A stretch of DNA of 64,000 bases, from positions 185,704-249,703 of the forward strand of contig QEOQ01000590.1 of assembly GCA_010279815.1 (NCBI GenBank), read 5' to 3'. Numbering within the stretch: position 1 is the stretch's first letter; the number at the start of each line of letters is the position of its first letter. Shown piece by piece: positions 25,767 through 36,693 of the stretch. Both the position numbers and the translations under genes were made by a program. The notes under the pieces are model-generated. The model ran no database searches and had not been told where the DNA came from. It worked only from the letters and a program-made list of their open reading frames with translations. This DNA is from Brachionus plicatilis. Lineage: Eukaryota; Rotifera; Eurotatoria; Ploima; Brachionidae.

Positions 25767-28417
25767 ATGGAATTTTATTTGAATGTTTTATTAAAAACAA
25801 TTTATTTGCTTATAACTGTTAATTTAATCTTTAAATTTTCCAAATGGTTGATTAATTATTCCGAAAAATTAATTACTGTAAACAGAATCAAGGGTCTACC
25901 AATGATTCCGTTTATTGGTAATGTTCATCAACTAAAAACAAAATATGGTAAATTGATTTTTTAAATATAATTTTTCGAAATGAGATCTACACAAAGATTA
26001 TTCCAATTTTAATTAAGAGCTAGTCAAACAACTAAGCCAACTTGCATACCAACTTAAAGATGAACCTTTATGGCGTTTATGGCTTGGTATGATTTATCTG
26101 ACTTATTTAAAATTACATCCGAATTTTTTTTTTTTAAAGGAACAATGCCAATTTTCGTTTTCCATAGAGGAGATTATGCAGAAGTAAATTTCAATTTTTT
26201 CTCATTAATCCAGAGTTGTTTGAAAGTCACAAGCCTCAAGTCAAGTCCAAGTCCGGACTTTTTTTTTTTCTAAAGTCCGACCAAAGACTTTAATTTTTTT
26301 TTTTAAAAAGTCCAAGTCCAGCTTTAAAATTTTGAATACCGAAGAAGAAATTTATGCTAAAATTGCAACAAAATTCTGATATATAGCAAATCTATTGCAT
26401 TACACAACCCAAGAGTATATAAATTTTTGATATGAAGCCTGATCTAGGAAATTTTAAAACAAAATTCAGGACTTGGACTTTTTTTTGGGACTTTTAAACA
26501 ACTCTGCATTAATCATACTGATAAAATTATAATTTTACTCTTTCAAAACAAAATTGAAAAGATTTTTTAAATATGTAATATATTAGAGATAATCAAAAAT
26601 AAATGTAAAAAATAGTCATAGTCTAATCGATAAAATAAGAAAAATAAAAGCTTGCAAAAATTTATTTAAAAAATAAATCTAAAACAAAAAAAAGATTTTA
26701 AAGGAACTCCATTATAGTAACTCAAATAAAATAAATTAATCGCTTTTTTTTCTATTAGAAACAATAAAAACACAATTTTATATGATTCATGGTTCAGGGA
26801 TTTTATTTTTAAAAAAGCAGCATTTAAAAAAACTCAAATAAAAGAAAATTTTTTACGCAAATAATTTTAAACTATTTTTGAATAATGTAAACAGAAAACA
26901 TGTTAAAGAAATTATATGTTTATCCAGTCCCAAATAAATTTAGCTCAGAAAAATTTTATAGTGAAATTATAAAACATTAATAAAAAGAAATAATTTTAAT
27001 AAATTTAATTTAAAGTATTAAGTATCTAATTAGAACTCTTAATCTCAATTTATTCACCATTTAATTTTAATATTAAATTTATATAAAAAAAACTTAAGGT
27101 TTTATTTTCTTCTTCAAAAAATACACAAAAATCCGTACAATATAATTTTTTGCATCCTTGGCTTGGCACCGGACTATTGACAAGGTAAAAGCATATATTA
27201 AAAAATTAAAATAAAGTACAATTGTTAAATCGAAGTCATGGTGAAAAATGGGCTAAGAGGCGTAGATTAATAACTCCTACTTTTCACTTCGAAATATTGA
27301 ATGATTTTCTGAATGTAATGAATGAGCAAGCAAATATTCTGGTCGAAATTTTGGCCAAATTGACCACACAAAACCAAGAAATAAATATATTTGAGCGTTT
27401 AAAAGCATGTGCACTAGATGTTATATGCGGTTGTTTAAAAACTTCATAAAGGATTTTTTTTTTAATGTTTTATTAAATTTTTTTTAAGAGAGTGCAATGG
27501 GCCAGCATGTAAATGCTCAAAATGACGAAACATCTGAATATGTTCAAGCGGTAGCTCGAATATCCGAATTGGTGACATTCAGATTTTTTGATCCACTTCA
27601 ATGGCCAGACTTTATTTATCGAAGAACTGCAAAAGGCAAAGATTTTGAACGATGTTTAAAAATTTTGCATGACTTTAGTAAAAAAGTTATCGTTGAGCGT
27701 AACAGTCACTTGGACGATGTGGATTTGATGTCTAAAAAACGAATTGCATTTTTGGATCTTTTACTAAAGGCAAAAAGAATGGATCAATCAATAACTTTTG
27801 ATGATATACGGGAAGAAGTTGATACATTTGTATTCGAGGGTCATGATACCACAGCAGCAGCTGCAAGTTGGGCATGCCAATTAATTGGTTCTCACCCAGA
27901 AGTTCAAAAAAAGCTGCATGAAGAAATTGACTCGGTTTTGGGACAATCTAAGCGCCACTTGACTAATGATGACTTGAAAGAGTTGACATATTTGGATCTG
28001 GTAATTAAGGAAACATTACGCTTGTTTCCATCAGTGCCATATTTTGGACGCACTTTATCTGAGGATTGTGAAGTTGGAGGCTATAAAGTTCTGAAAGGAG
28101 AAACCGCAGTCATTTTGGCGTACATGATTCACAGAGATGTAAAATATTATCCTGATCCGGAAAAATTTGATCCAGAAAGATTTTTGCCAGAAAATACCAA
28201 AAACAGAAATCCATATGCGTATATACCTTTTTCTGCCGGTAGGCGAAATTGTATTGGGCAAAGATTTGCTCTAATGGAAGAGAAAGTTCTACTAGCAAAT
28301 ATATTGAAACGGTTCGAAATAAAATCATTGAAAAGCATTGATGAATTAGAACCAGTTGGCGATTTGATCATTCATCCAAATAAAGGCATACCAATTACGC
28401 TCAATTTAAGATGCTAA
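25767..28417 (+). CDS. Cytochrome P450, CYP4 clan, 6 exons
   Basis: Heme monooxygenase, ER-anchored by its N-terminus; CYP4 enzymes typically omega-hydroxylate fatty acids or related lipids, but the substrate cannot be read here. Exons 25767-25947, 26018-26086, 26140-26183, 27099-27184, 27236-27429 and 27489-28417 sum to 1503 nt, 500 residues. Visible in order: membrane anchor (LKTIYLLITVNLIFKF), Pro-rich hinge (IKGLPMIPFIGNVHQ), NFLHPWLGTGLLT plus WAKRRRLITPTFHFEIL (helix C, with a W-x3-R), AMGQHVNAQ, I-helix FVFEGHDTTAAAASWA, K-helix ETLRLFPSVP (ExxR), DPERFLPE, and the heme-ligand loop FSAGRRNCIGQRFA with its Cys. The AMGQHVNAQ and EGHDTT motifs are CYP4-specific. All key residues are intact. 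Intron 3 (915 bp) carries a hAT-type MITE. Confidence 0.95.
26184..27098 (+). other. Long P450 intron 3
   Basis: A 915-bp GT-AG intron. Its first third is the hAT-type MITE at 26211-26506; the rest is plain A/T-rich DNA. Both splice ends agree with the conserved coding phase (DYAE / VLFSSSKNTQ). Confidence 0.8.
26211..26506. mobile_element. hAT-type MITE, copy 1 (296 bp)
   Basis: Starts CAGAGTTGTTTGAAAGTC and ends with the complement of CAGAGTTGTTTAAAAGTC (one mismatch in 18). It is flanked by the perfect 8-bp direct repeat CATTAATC at 26203-26210 and 26507-26514. C/TAGNG-type ends plus an 8-bp duplication are hAT hallmarks. The interior has repeated AAGTCCAAGTCC / GGACTTGGACTT blocks, so the inverted repeats extend inward. 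No coding capacity. Confidence 0.88.
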
Positions 28418-28839
28418 AATTCAATTCAGTATTTGATCAGTTAATTATTAATTATAATTTAAAATTTTTGTTCAATTCAAAAAATATAAATTTATTTATT
28501 TATTTTATTCAGATTTAATAAAATCATCTAAATTTTTAAAGGCATAATTACTAAGAATTACTTTGATTACATTTAAATTTTATATTTGATCACTAATTTT
28601 GTACTTTGAAAAGTCCTAATTTAAAAACTAAAATTACTAATACCAATTTTATTTTATGACTTCAAAATGGCATAATAAAAATTTTGGATAAGAGTAAAAT
28701 TAATTTGAAAATTTTATTTTTTTTTTTTAAAATTATCTATTTGAAAAATTTTACTTTAGCTTTTAAAATCAGAAAAAATAAATTTGTAATAAAAATAACT
28801 AAAAATTAATTATTCGGTATTTGATTGTTAGGTATTCGG
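28418..28839. other. AT-rich spacer downstream of the P450 gene
   Basis: About 420 bases of A/T-rich sequence. It holds the likely 3' UTR of the P450 gene (AATAAA-type signal near 28517) and nothing else recognisable. Confidence 0.45.
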
Positions 28840-28991
28840 CTATAATGACATGTTCTTATGTATCGAACAGTGGTTTTCATTTTGACCTTTTTCGACTATA
28901 TTGCCATGTCACTATTGAAATTGTCGAAAAAGGCCTAAAAATTACGATTTTTATCTAATTTAGTGTCTAACTTAACGACATGTCACTATAG
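28840..28991. mobile_element. Small palindromic element, about 152 bp
   Basis: The outer ends CTATAATGACATGT and, inverted, CTATAGTGACATGT pair with one mismatch. A second inner pair, ACCTTTTTCGAC and GTCGAAAAAGGC, also inverts. ACATGTCACTATAG-like words recur inside. The layout is that of a Tc1/mariner-like MITE, but no duplicated TA can be assigned with confidence. Confidence 0.6.
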
Positions 28992-29089
28992 CGAAAAAAA
29001 TTTTACATAACTTTGTAGATTTGTTAATTATAATTAAAAAGGGTTTTGTTTTGAAATGTTTGTTTTTTTTATAATAAAAACAACATATA

Positions 29090-29470
29090 TTGGCAAGTTG
29101 ATGTTTATGATAAATTTTTGATGCTCAAAATGATCAAATTAAACTAAAACAATAAAATAAATTTTAATTTTTAAAAGAATTAGTGCAGAGGCTAATTTTC
29201 AGTTTTAACATACTTTTTTAAATCTATAGGTAAAAACTACATAAGTCTGCAAAAAATTATCCACTCAAAATAGCATGATTTCGATGGTGTGCATTCTGTA
29301 TTGTGCATTTTGATATTGCAGAGTTTATTTTTTTTATTTAGCATAATATGTTAAATCCAAAAATGTATCTCTGAACTAACTCAATTAAAAAATTTAAATT
29401 TATTTGATAGTTTTAGTTTGATTTGATCGTTTTGAGCATCAAAAATTGGTCATAAACTTAAAATTGCCAA
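29090..29470. mobile_element. Palindromic MITE, copy 1 of a two-copy family
   Basis: 61-bp inverted ends at 29090-29150 and 29410-29470 share the core TTTTTGATGCTCAAAA and are roughly 85 percent alike by eye. Nested within are further inverted blocks (GCAGAG, TTTAACATA). The central 29229-29373 matches, in the opposite orientation, the sequence around 42256-42332 plus 43183-43262 (shared words GCAGAGTT, CTCAAAATAGCAT, CCAAAAATGTATCTCTG). No coding capacity. Confidence 0.7.
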
Positions 29471-29618
29471 ATTTTGAGGGTCAAATTATTGAGGAAAGTC
29501 TATACTTAAATTTATATTTCTCTATGAATTTTCTAAAATGCTGAGAAAGTGTGCAGTTTGACTCAAGATTTAAAGAATTTTTCCCAGCCAGAAAAAACAT
29601 GTGCCATTAATGATATGA

Positions 29619-30065
29619 ATTTTGATTTTTAATGCTAAATAAAAATATCTCTGCTTCCAGTTCAAATATTTCTCTTGAGTTTACACTAACGTATTTTTTT
29701 AAAATTATTGATAATAAAAAAATCTTTCAAAAATATCCAACAAATTTTTAATAATCTTGAAAGATTCTAATTAATATAAAACTAAGAATCAATTCTAATT
29801 ATCTGCAGTCCAAATTGAAAATAAATTGATTTGAATTTTTTTAAAAATTTCTCATCTTATTAAGAAAAAAAAATGTCAAAATACCGAGAAAAAATAAACA
29901 TGTACAATCATATCAAATAAATAATATTTAAAATGATTTTAAAGAAATTATATTTTTTCTTGTTAAATGGTTTTTTATCCATAATTTTGATTTTTAAATG
30001 CTAAATGAAAATATCTCAGCTTCAAGTTCAAATATTTCTCTTGAGTTTACACTGCCGCATTTTTT
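29619..30065 (+). repeat. Direct repeat pair bracketing the left arm of a foldback element
   Basis: 29619-29697 and 29984-30062 are near-identical 80-bp direct repeats sharing GTTCAAATATTTCTCTTGAG and TTTACACT. They bracket the left arm of the large inverted repeat described next. The second copy opens an 80-residue reading frame (29998-30240) of no recognised family. Confidence 0.75.
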
Positions 30066-30922
30066 TGTAGCCAAGACAATGTTAAAGCTAGATAATGAGT
30101 GTTTTTTAGCTTCAAAAGTTAATTATGAGAGAAATCGAATTGCTAATAGATGGATAAAAACCATAGCTTATATTTTGATGATTCAAAAAACGCTTTTTTT
30201 TTTTTTGTGTATCATTTTGAATGTACATAAGGTTATCTAAATCCAGCTAATGCAAGAGCTGTAAAAATTAAATAAGACACATTGAATAAATCAATTTACA
30301 CAATTTTTAAAATTATTTTTTGATTTTTATAAAAAAGTAATGAATTTTCAATTGTTTATTTTTTTATTAAAAAAATTCACATTTCAAAAAATCTTATTAG
30401 ATTTATATTTAAATTAAATGAACCTTTGCTTCACCTAATAAAAATCAATCTTTAATTTATTATCAGTAGTAGAAAATAAATGCTGATTCATTATTTCATA
30501 AACTTAAATTAACATTATCTGAATTACTTTTGCACTAATTTTAAATTTTTTACTTTTTAATGATAATATATCAATAAAGTTTAAGCTTGCTATTAAAGAG
30601 ATAAATAATGTTAAAATATTTTATTTAGTTAAGAATCTAAAAAATCAATTAAGAATTATGGATAAAAAACCGTTTTGAAAGAAATCATTTTAAGCATTAT
30701 TTATTTGATATGATTGTATGTTTATTTTTTCTCGGTATTTTGACATTTTTTTTTCTTAATAAGATGAAAAATTTTAAAAAAAATTCAAATCAATTTTTTT
30801 TCAATTTGGACTGCAGATAATTAGAATTGATTCTTAGTTTTTTATTAATTAGAATCTTTCAAGATGATTAAAAATTTGTTGGATATTTTTGAAAGATTTT
30901 TTTATTATCAATAATTTTAAAA
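29699..30922. mobile_element. 1.2-kb foldback element with about 270-bp inverted arms
   Basis: The left arm 29699-29987 and right arm 30654-30922 are inverted copies. Shared words include AATTGATTCTTAGTTT, CTGCAGATAATTAGAATTG, TCGGTATTTTGACATTTTTT and TTATGGATAAAAAACC, in complementary order. The left arm is about 20 bases longer near its inner end. The spacer of about 670 bases is A/T-rich, with one short open frame (29998-30240) but no recognised transposase. Target-site duplications are not evident. Confidence 0.8.
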
Positions 30923-30954
30923 TTTTCTTTGTTCAAAATTTTAAAGAATGCAAC

Positions 30955-31035
30955 CATCTCAAGTGGATCTGAGCTAGTGGTCGAAGTATAGGCCTTTGCC
31001 ATAGGCTTAAATATATTTAATTTATTTTATTATAA
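30955..31035 (+). mobile_element. Probable non-LTR retroelement 3' tail, copy 1
   Basis: The run GTGGATCTGAGCTAGTGGTC, then GAAGTATAGGCCTTTGCC, then ATAGGCTTAAAT and a TATTTAATTTATT tail resembles 61070-61125 word for word in order. The GGCC...AGGC pieces could form a hairpin ahead of a simple-repeat tail. No coding part is attached. Confidence 0.4.
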
Positions 31036-32241
31036 AAAATTTCGAAAAAATGTTGCTTTTTAAATTTTTGGACTCATGACCAAAAATGGCATGATAACAA
31101 TATAATTGATGCTAACTTTTATACTTGTATTATCAAAAAGAAAATTATCTTTTATTAAAAAAACTACGATCTACAGCCAGCGTTTTTATCGGGCTGGATT
31201 TAGCATAATTTAATCTTGCTACATAGAAATCTTGAATAAATATCATTTAATTTTTGTTTCCAAAATAGATAAAATAACAAGCTTGAATTATGAGGCTCAA
31301 TAGATAAATCCATAGAAGCTTAAACTTATAAAATTCTTTATCGTTTATTTATTTGTCTATAATCTAGCTTTTCATAATTTTCTATGAGCTTTTAATAGTT
31401 TAAAATTTTTTATTAATTTAGCATTAATTAGAAACAAGATTCCTATTCAGCTAGATAATTTAATGAAAGGCCACTCGATAGACTCGGCGCCCGCATAAAT
31501 TAAAGGCCGAAAAGAACAAACTGCTAGTTCTCAGTCAGCATTTATCTAGAATTCTTATTCAAAAATATCAGTTAGAAAATAGAAAATTTTATGACCAAAA
31601 AAAATATAAAAAAGAGTAAAAATAAAAAGCGCTGCTCAATTCAAGCTTTAAATCAAAGCTGCGTCATCACGTGATCCCAATTCATATGATTCAAAAGTAG
31701 TTTGTCTGCAAAGAAAGAAATTAAATTGAATTTAAAAAAATTTTGTTTCAAAATTGTGGATTTAATTATGATTTGACAAGAATGCCCAAATAAGGCGATT
31801 TGGGTGGAAATTTGTCCATTTAAGGTTGGTTTAAGTCAAGAGAAATTTGTCAGCTAGAAACCAGGACAACCAAAAGACTGACATAAGACAGTGATGATGT
31901 ATTTGGAATATGAGAAATTAGAAAAAAATTTATGCTCAAGTCAAAAAATTTCCAAATTTGGTTATTTAATGCGTGTTTCGTATTCACTTTGTTCATTTCT
32001 TTTTCTCTCTCTCTTTCTCTCTCATTCTCTTGTACATAGATTAAAAGAAATTATTCTATGCTTCTATATATGCATCGATGCAAAATGATTAATTGAAAAG
32101 TATATAGAGAAATAAAATAAAATGACTAAGCGACACGAACATTATAAATCAAAGGCTTAGTGAGATTTTGGTTCATCTTTTTTTAAAATTTTTATTTTTT
32201 AATTTAGATTTTATACTCGTATCCGAAAGAATTTTTTCACA
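31036..32241. other. Region upstream of cofilin
   Basis: About 1.2 kb without a gene. There is a possible small hairpin at 31176-31200 (CAGCC...GGCTG). At 31999-32032 a strongly pyrimidine-rich run (repeated TCTC and TTTCTC units) lies about 210 bases before the cofilin ATG and may be part of its promoter or 5' UTR. A 65-residue open frame at 31891-32088 crosses this run and is not called. Confidence 0.5.
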
Positions 32242-32751
32242 ATGGTAAGTAGAATTTGTGATAAAAATGCGCACAAAATTAGGCTTAATTAAATGGTTTC
32301 TATTTAGTCATCGGGCGTAAAAGTTGATCCAGAATGCATTGAGGCATTCAACCAATTCAAACTAGGAAAAAAAGACGCTTTTCTTTTGTTCGGTTTTAAC
32401 CAAAACGCGACAAAAATAATTGTCCTGCACAAAGAGGTCAAATTGCCAGATGACCAAAAAAAGACCAAGAACGAGCAATGGGACAATTTGGTGAGCATGC
32501 TGCCGGACAATGATGTGCGATATGCCGTAGCTGATGTGCACTATAACACTTCTGAAGGCCCGCGTACCGACATGGTATTTGTCACTTGGGCTCCAGAGAC
32601 CGCCACCATCAAACAACGTATGTTGATGGCCAGTAGTAAAGATGCGCTCAAAAACGCCCTAGTCGGCTGCCGTACCACCATTCAGGCGTGCTGTTATCCT
32701 GACTTGGACTTGAAGGCTGTTGTTGATAAATTCAAAGGCACACTAGAATAA
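32242..32751 (+). CDS. ADF/cofilin, 2 exons, start codon alone on exon 1
   Basis: Actin-depolymerising factor: severs and recycles ADP-actin filaments in the cytoplasm. Exon 1 is only the ATG at 32242-32244, followed directly by GTAAGT. Exon 2 (32308-32751) begins SSGVKVDPECIEAFNQFKLG. The total of 148 residues is the usual length for invertebrate cofilin/twinstar. The N-terminal Ser after Met is the conserved regulatory phosphorylation site (LIM kinase in animals). The F-actin-binding long helix reads ETATIKQRMLMASSKDALKN. Next come VGCRTTIQACCYPDLD and a short C-terminal helix. An intron right after the initiator Met is a known conserved feature of animal ADF/cofilin genes. Base composition is visibly GC-richer than its surroundings, as expected of a highly expressed gene. 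Confidence 0.95.
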
Positions 32752-34863
32752 ATTGACTATTTGAAACCACCGAAGCCAGCAATGTCCAACTAAATTTAAC
32801 AATCAATCAATCAATCCAATTTTTCCTTAATTTTTATGGCTATTTTCGGAGTTTGTAACGAAAATTAAAAAAAAAAATGAACTTTTTTTTCTTTTATTTG
32901 GAATAACACATTTTTTTTTGTTTATTTTTCAGAACTTTTTGTGTGTATTAAATTCTTTGAGTTGCATCAAGATCATTTGAAATACAACTAACTATTATTT
33001 ATCTTTTAATTATTAATTAATAAATTAATCAGTTCTAAACGAAATTTAAAAATAAAATATTTAAATTATTTTTTATTCTTAAAAAAGATCGACAGCTTGT
33101 TTTAACTCCCTTTTTTTATAATATCAAAACATTTTGCTAAATTTAGTATTTAGGTTTATTAAGCGTTTTGGTACTTAAAGTATAATTTTAAATATTAAAA
33201 CCTGTTTTTTTAGAATCTAAACCTCAGCATATTTCCAAAATAGATGAAAATTTTTAAAAATAGAATTAAAAAAATTAATCAAAAAATTCAAATTTAATTA
33301 GACTGGTAATTTTATTTTTACAAATTTATAATTATTAGATGATGTTGTAGACTAGTTGACGACTTGGAATTTCGATTGTTTTGAATTCAAAGTAAACAAT
33401 TCAGAGTCGCGATTTAAGATTATTTTTTATTGAAGTGCCAGCATTCGATTTGCAACACCCCTCAGCTGATATCATATGATACCTGATATAAGCTGAAAGT
33501 AAATGATCAGTTATCAGAAGAAACCATTTTGGACATCTTGAAGTTGATGATCAATTCAAAATATCATTTCAATTCAAAGAATTTATTTTCAGATATTAAA
33601 ATTTATCTTTAAATTTATTTAAAAATTTTAATGTAACATGTTTTATATTTAATGTAAATTTGAGAAAAAGAATAAAAAAATTTGTTTCAAAATTATTTGT
33701 AGGAAAGATCAATCTTTTCATTTTATTGCTTATTTGGAATTAAAAATTAGAAATTCAATTATAAATTTAATTTTGAATTTTGAATGATAGGTACAAATAC
33801 TTTTGATATAAAAAATTTTAAAATAAACTCTTCAAAAAATCAGTTTATACATTTAAATTTTAAAAATCAATTTTATCAATTGGTTGAGAAAATATTTTTT
33901 TTAATTATTTTATTTTTTAAATTTGTATAACATGTAAAGCATGTTACATGTAAGATATTTATATAAATTTAAAAATTAATTTTAAAATCTAAAGATTAAC
34001 TCTTTGCCAAAGAAGCATTCTTTGGAGGACTATTTTCTAGATTATATGAAAAAGAAGTTATTTTATGAATAAGCAAACAAATTATTTTTTATGAACCCTT
34101 TTCCGCTAATATAATGTTTTACAGAGAATCTTTATTATTTGATAAATACTTAACAAAGATACAAAGTACCAAAAAAAACCTTTTTAAATCTAAAAATTTC
34201 ATACTTAAGTTTTAAGCTTTCAATTCAGGTTTAATTAAAATTTAAGAATATATAATATAAATTATATGTAAGATAAGAGAAGGAAAGTGTCAGTTACCAA
34301 CTTACAATAATCTTCAAAATTTATTGAAAAGTGCCAAGACTGATTAAATGATATGAAAATTAAAAATAATACTACTTAAAATAATGTCTGAAAGATTTCT
34401 AGCTTGGCACAGATAAAACTAATAAATAATAATATCCCACTTTCATATAACTGAGTGTAAAGTCGACATTATGTTTGTCATAAAAGAATACCTTGGGAAT
34501 AAATTGAACCAAATAAAAACAAGGATATATTTTTGTTAATTCTTGCCTCATATTTTTTAGAATACCTCAAATCTATGTAAATTATAATTCGGTTAATATA
34601 CATCTAACAATTGTATACACTTTTAATAAAGAAATAATTTTAAGATTAGAGTCAATATTAAGGCTACCAAAGAAATGTTTTAAAAATCAGATAGATGATG
34701 ACACCACTGTTATAATTAATTTTTATCAAATAAATTTTTTTAATTGTGAAAAGCAATTTTTTATTTTTCTGTTATAAATTTTCTTGAAAAATTACATAAT
34801 TAATTTTCAACTCTTGCTTACAAAGTATTTAAGAAAAATAAAAAATAGGCAAAAAATGATTTA
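32752..34863. other. AT-rich intergenic region
   Basis: About 2.1 kb. AATCAATCAATCAATCC follows the cofilin stop. A small palindrome (TCAGCTGATATCA ... TGATATAAGCTGA) lies at about 33463-33496, and CATGTAAAGCATGTTACATG at about 33930-33950. No gene. Confidence 0.5.
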
Positions 34864-35414
34864 CAGTGGGTATTTCAAAAACGACATGCTCCTAAGGTCG
34901 CGACCTAAAACCGGACCATCAGCGGCGCCGAACCGAACCGTACCAACCGTACCGTACCAACCATACCGTACCAACCGTACCGTACCAACCGTACCAGCCT
35001 AGTTGAACCAAGCCGAACCGAACCGAGCCGAACCGAGCCGAACCGAACCGAGCCGAACCGAACCACCGGTAATGTTGAATTATTTGATAGAATTTTTTAT
35101 TTTCAAATTTTGTAACCAAATATTCATTTAAACATTGAAATAAAATTTTTTTAAATAATTTAAAAAATTGAAATTAAATTTAAATTAGATAATTTTTATT
35201 TCAATGGTTAAATGATTATTTGGTTAAAAAATTTGGTAAAAAAAATTTGAAAAAAAAAAATCTATCCAATAATTCAAGATTATCGGGATGGTTGGTTCGG
35301 TTGGTATGGCTGGTACGGCTGGTACGGCTCTTTTTTTGGTACGGTTCGGCGCCGCTGATGGTTCGGTTTTAGGTCGCGACCTTAGGGTGCATGTCGTTTT
35401 TGATATAACCACTG
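34864..35414. mobile_element. 551-bp Tc1/mariner-type MITE with long inverted ends
   Basis: Left end CAGTGGGTATTTCAAAAACG, right end inverted CAGTGGTTATATCAAAAACG. The match continues through ACATGC, AAGGTCGCGACCT, AAAACCG and CATCAGCGGCGCCGAACCG for about 75 bp per side. A TA lies immediately outside each end (34862-34863, 35415-35416), as expected for Tc1/mariner insertion. Inside the left end is a tandem array of CCGTACCAA units, then GAACCGAGCC units. The right end carries the inverted counterpart GGTACGGCT. No transposase. Confidence 0.85.
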
Positions 35415-35501
35415 TATATTAGTTTTTAAGAAAAAAAACTGTCATATTTTATCCAGGAAATTTGAAATACCTTTTTTTCAATGAGATCAATTCTTATTAA
35501 A

Positions 35502-35651
35502 ATATGGCAAGTTTTTTTTTCTATTTTACATTTTTAGAAATAATTGCGTGATTATATTTCAAATTTTAACATGCTTAAGTATTGGGTTTAAATTAAACAA
35601 CGTAATTTCAAAATTTCAAAAAAGTTAAATAGAAAAAAAAACTTGCCATAT
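35502..35651. repeat. 150-bp palindromic element with ATATGGCAAG ends
   Basis: ATATGGCAAGTTTTTTTTTC at the left and its complement at the right pair for about 23 bp, with weaker pairing further in. The sequence just left of it (35428-35456) is a degenerate direct copy of the right end, so the locus may be a rearranged pair. No coding capacity. Confidence 0.55.
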
Positions 35652-36693
35652 GTTTATCCTGTATTAATAAAAAAACACTTGATACCAGCCCAAATCAATC
35701 TTTTTTTTTATCTTTTAGACAGATTTGACCATTATAATTCAACTATTTTTTTTACAACGAAAAAATTGTGCCTTTAAGCTATTTTTAATTTTTTTATACA
35801 CAATTCTAGGTAGCATAAAAAAGAGAAAAAAATAAAAAAAAAAATTTAATTTGAAAAATAAATAATATATCATTCAGACTTTGTTGAATCAATAAAAGTA
35901 AGATTTCATGATTAACTTAATAATTAATTTCAAACATGCCCTATTTATTATATTATTTAGACCTTGAATAGTTTAAACTTGATTATTAAGTTTACATTTA
36001 TCCTTAAAAAATATATTTACACAGTTTTAATTTAACTTTTTTTTTGTTTATTTTCTTTAAAAAAAAATCAAACTGTAGCATGAATTTCAAATGGTGTCCG
36101 AATCAAGATTCATCGTATATCGAGCTATGTTATTTTATTATTACATTAATTAATCTTCTTTACCGGACAGTCTTTCAAAGGGTATTAAAAATTAACAATT
36201 TAAACACTTATAACGAAAATTAGTGGTCAAATTTAAGAATAATATACTTTTTATGCCTCTAATGTTTTTTTTTCTTAATTTTTAATAATACAAATGCCTT
36301 TATTAGTCAGAAGGAGCTAATTCTCTTTAAAGTTAATCAAATAAAAAGATAATGATATAAGTTTATTTAATTTACTAAACAAAAAATCGATTACCAAACT
36401 TTTAAAAATATAATATTAATAAAAATACTTTTTAAGTTTTATTTAATCTATTAAAATTAACTTTTTGATCAGATTTTTGTGATTCATCATTAAAACCTTA
36501 AAGTATACCAATTAACCAAGATGCAGCCAATCTTATATGAAAAAGTGGAAAATAAGACTTAAGACAAAGCTATAATATGTTGTGAATTAAATTGAGCCAA
36601 AAAAACATATAATTTTTGAATTTGCAAGTCAACTGTGATTCTAGAAATCAAAAATAATTTTTTTCTAATGGTGTAAGTTCTTCATTTTTTATA
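35652..36693. other. AT-rich intergenic region
   Basis: About 1 kb upstream of the BEN-like gene. No ORF or repeat recognised. Confidence 0.45.

Noticed and set aside
29998..30240. 80-codon open frame in the foldback spacer
   Set aside because: It starts in a duplicated non-coding repeat and matches no family I know; kept only as a remark in the foldback entry.
31176..31200. Hairpin CAGCC...GGCTG as a small RNA
   Set aside because: Only 5 bp of stem, no promoter boxes and no terminator; likely chance.
34784..35119. Arg/Pro-Thr-Val repeat ORFs at the mariner-type MITE
   Set aside because: They are translations of the CCGTACCAA and GAACCGAGCC arrays, not genes.
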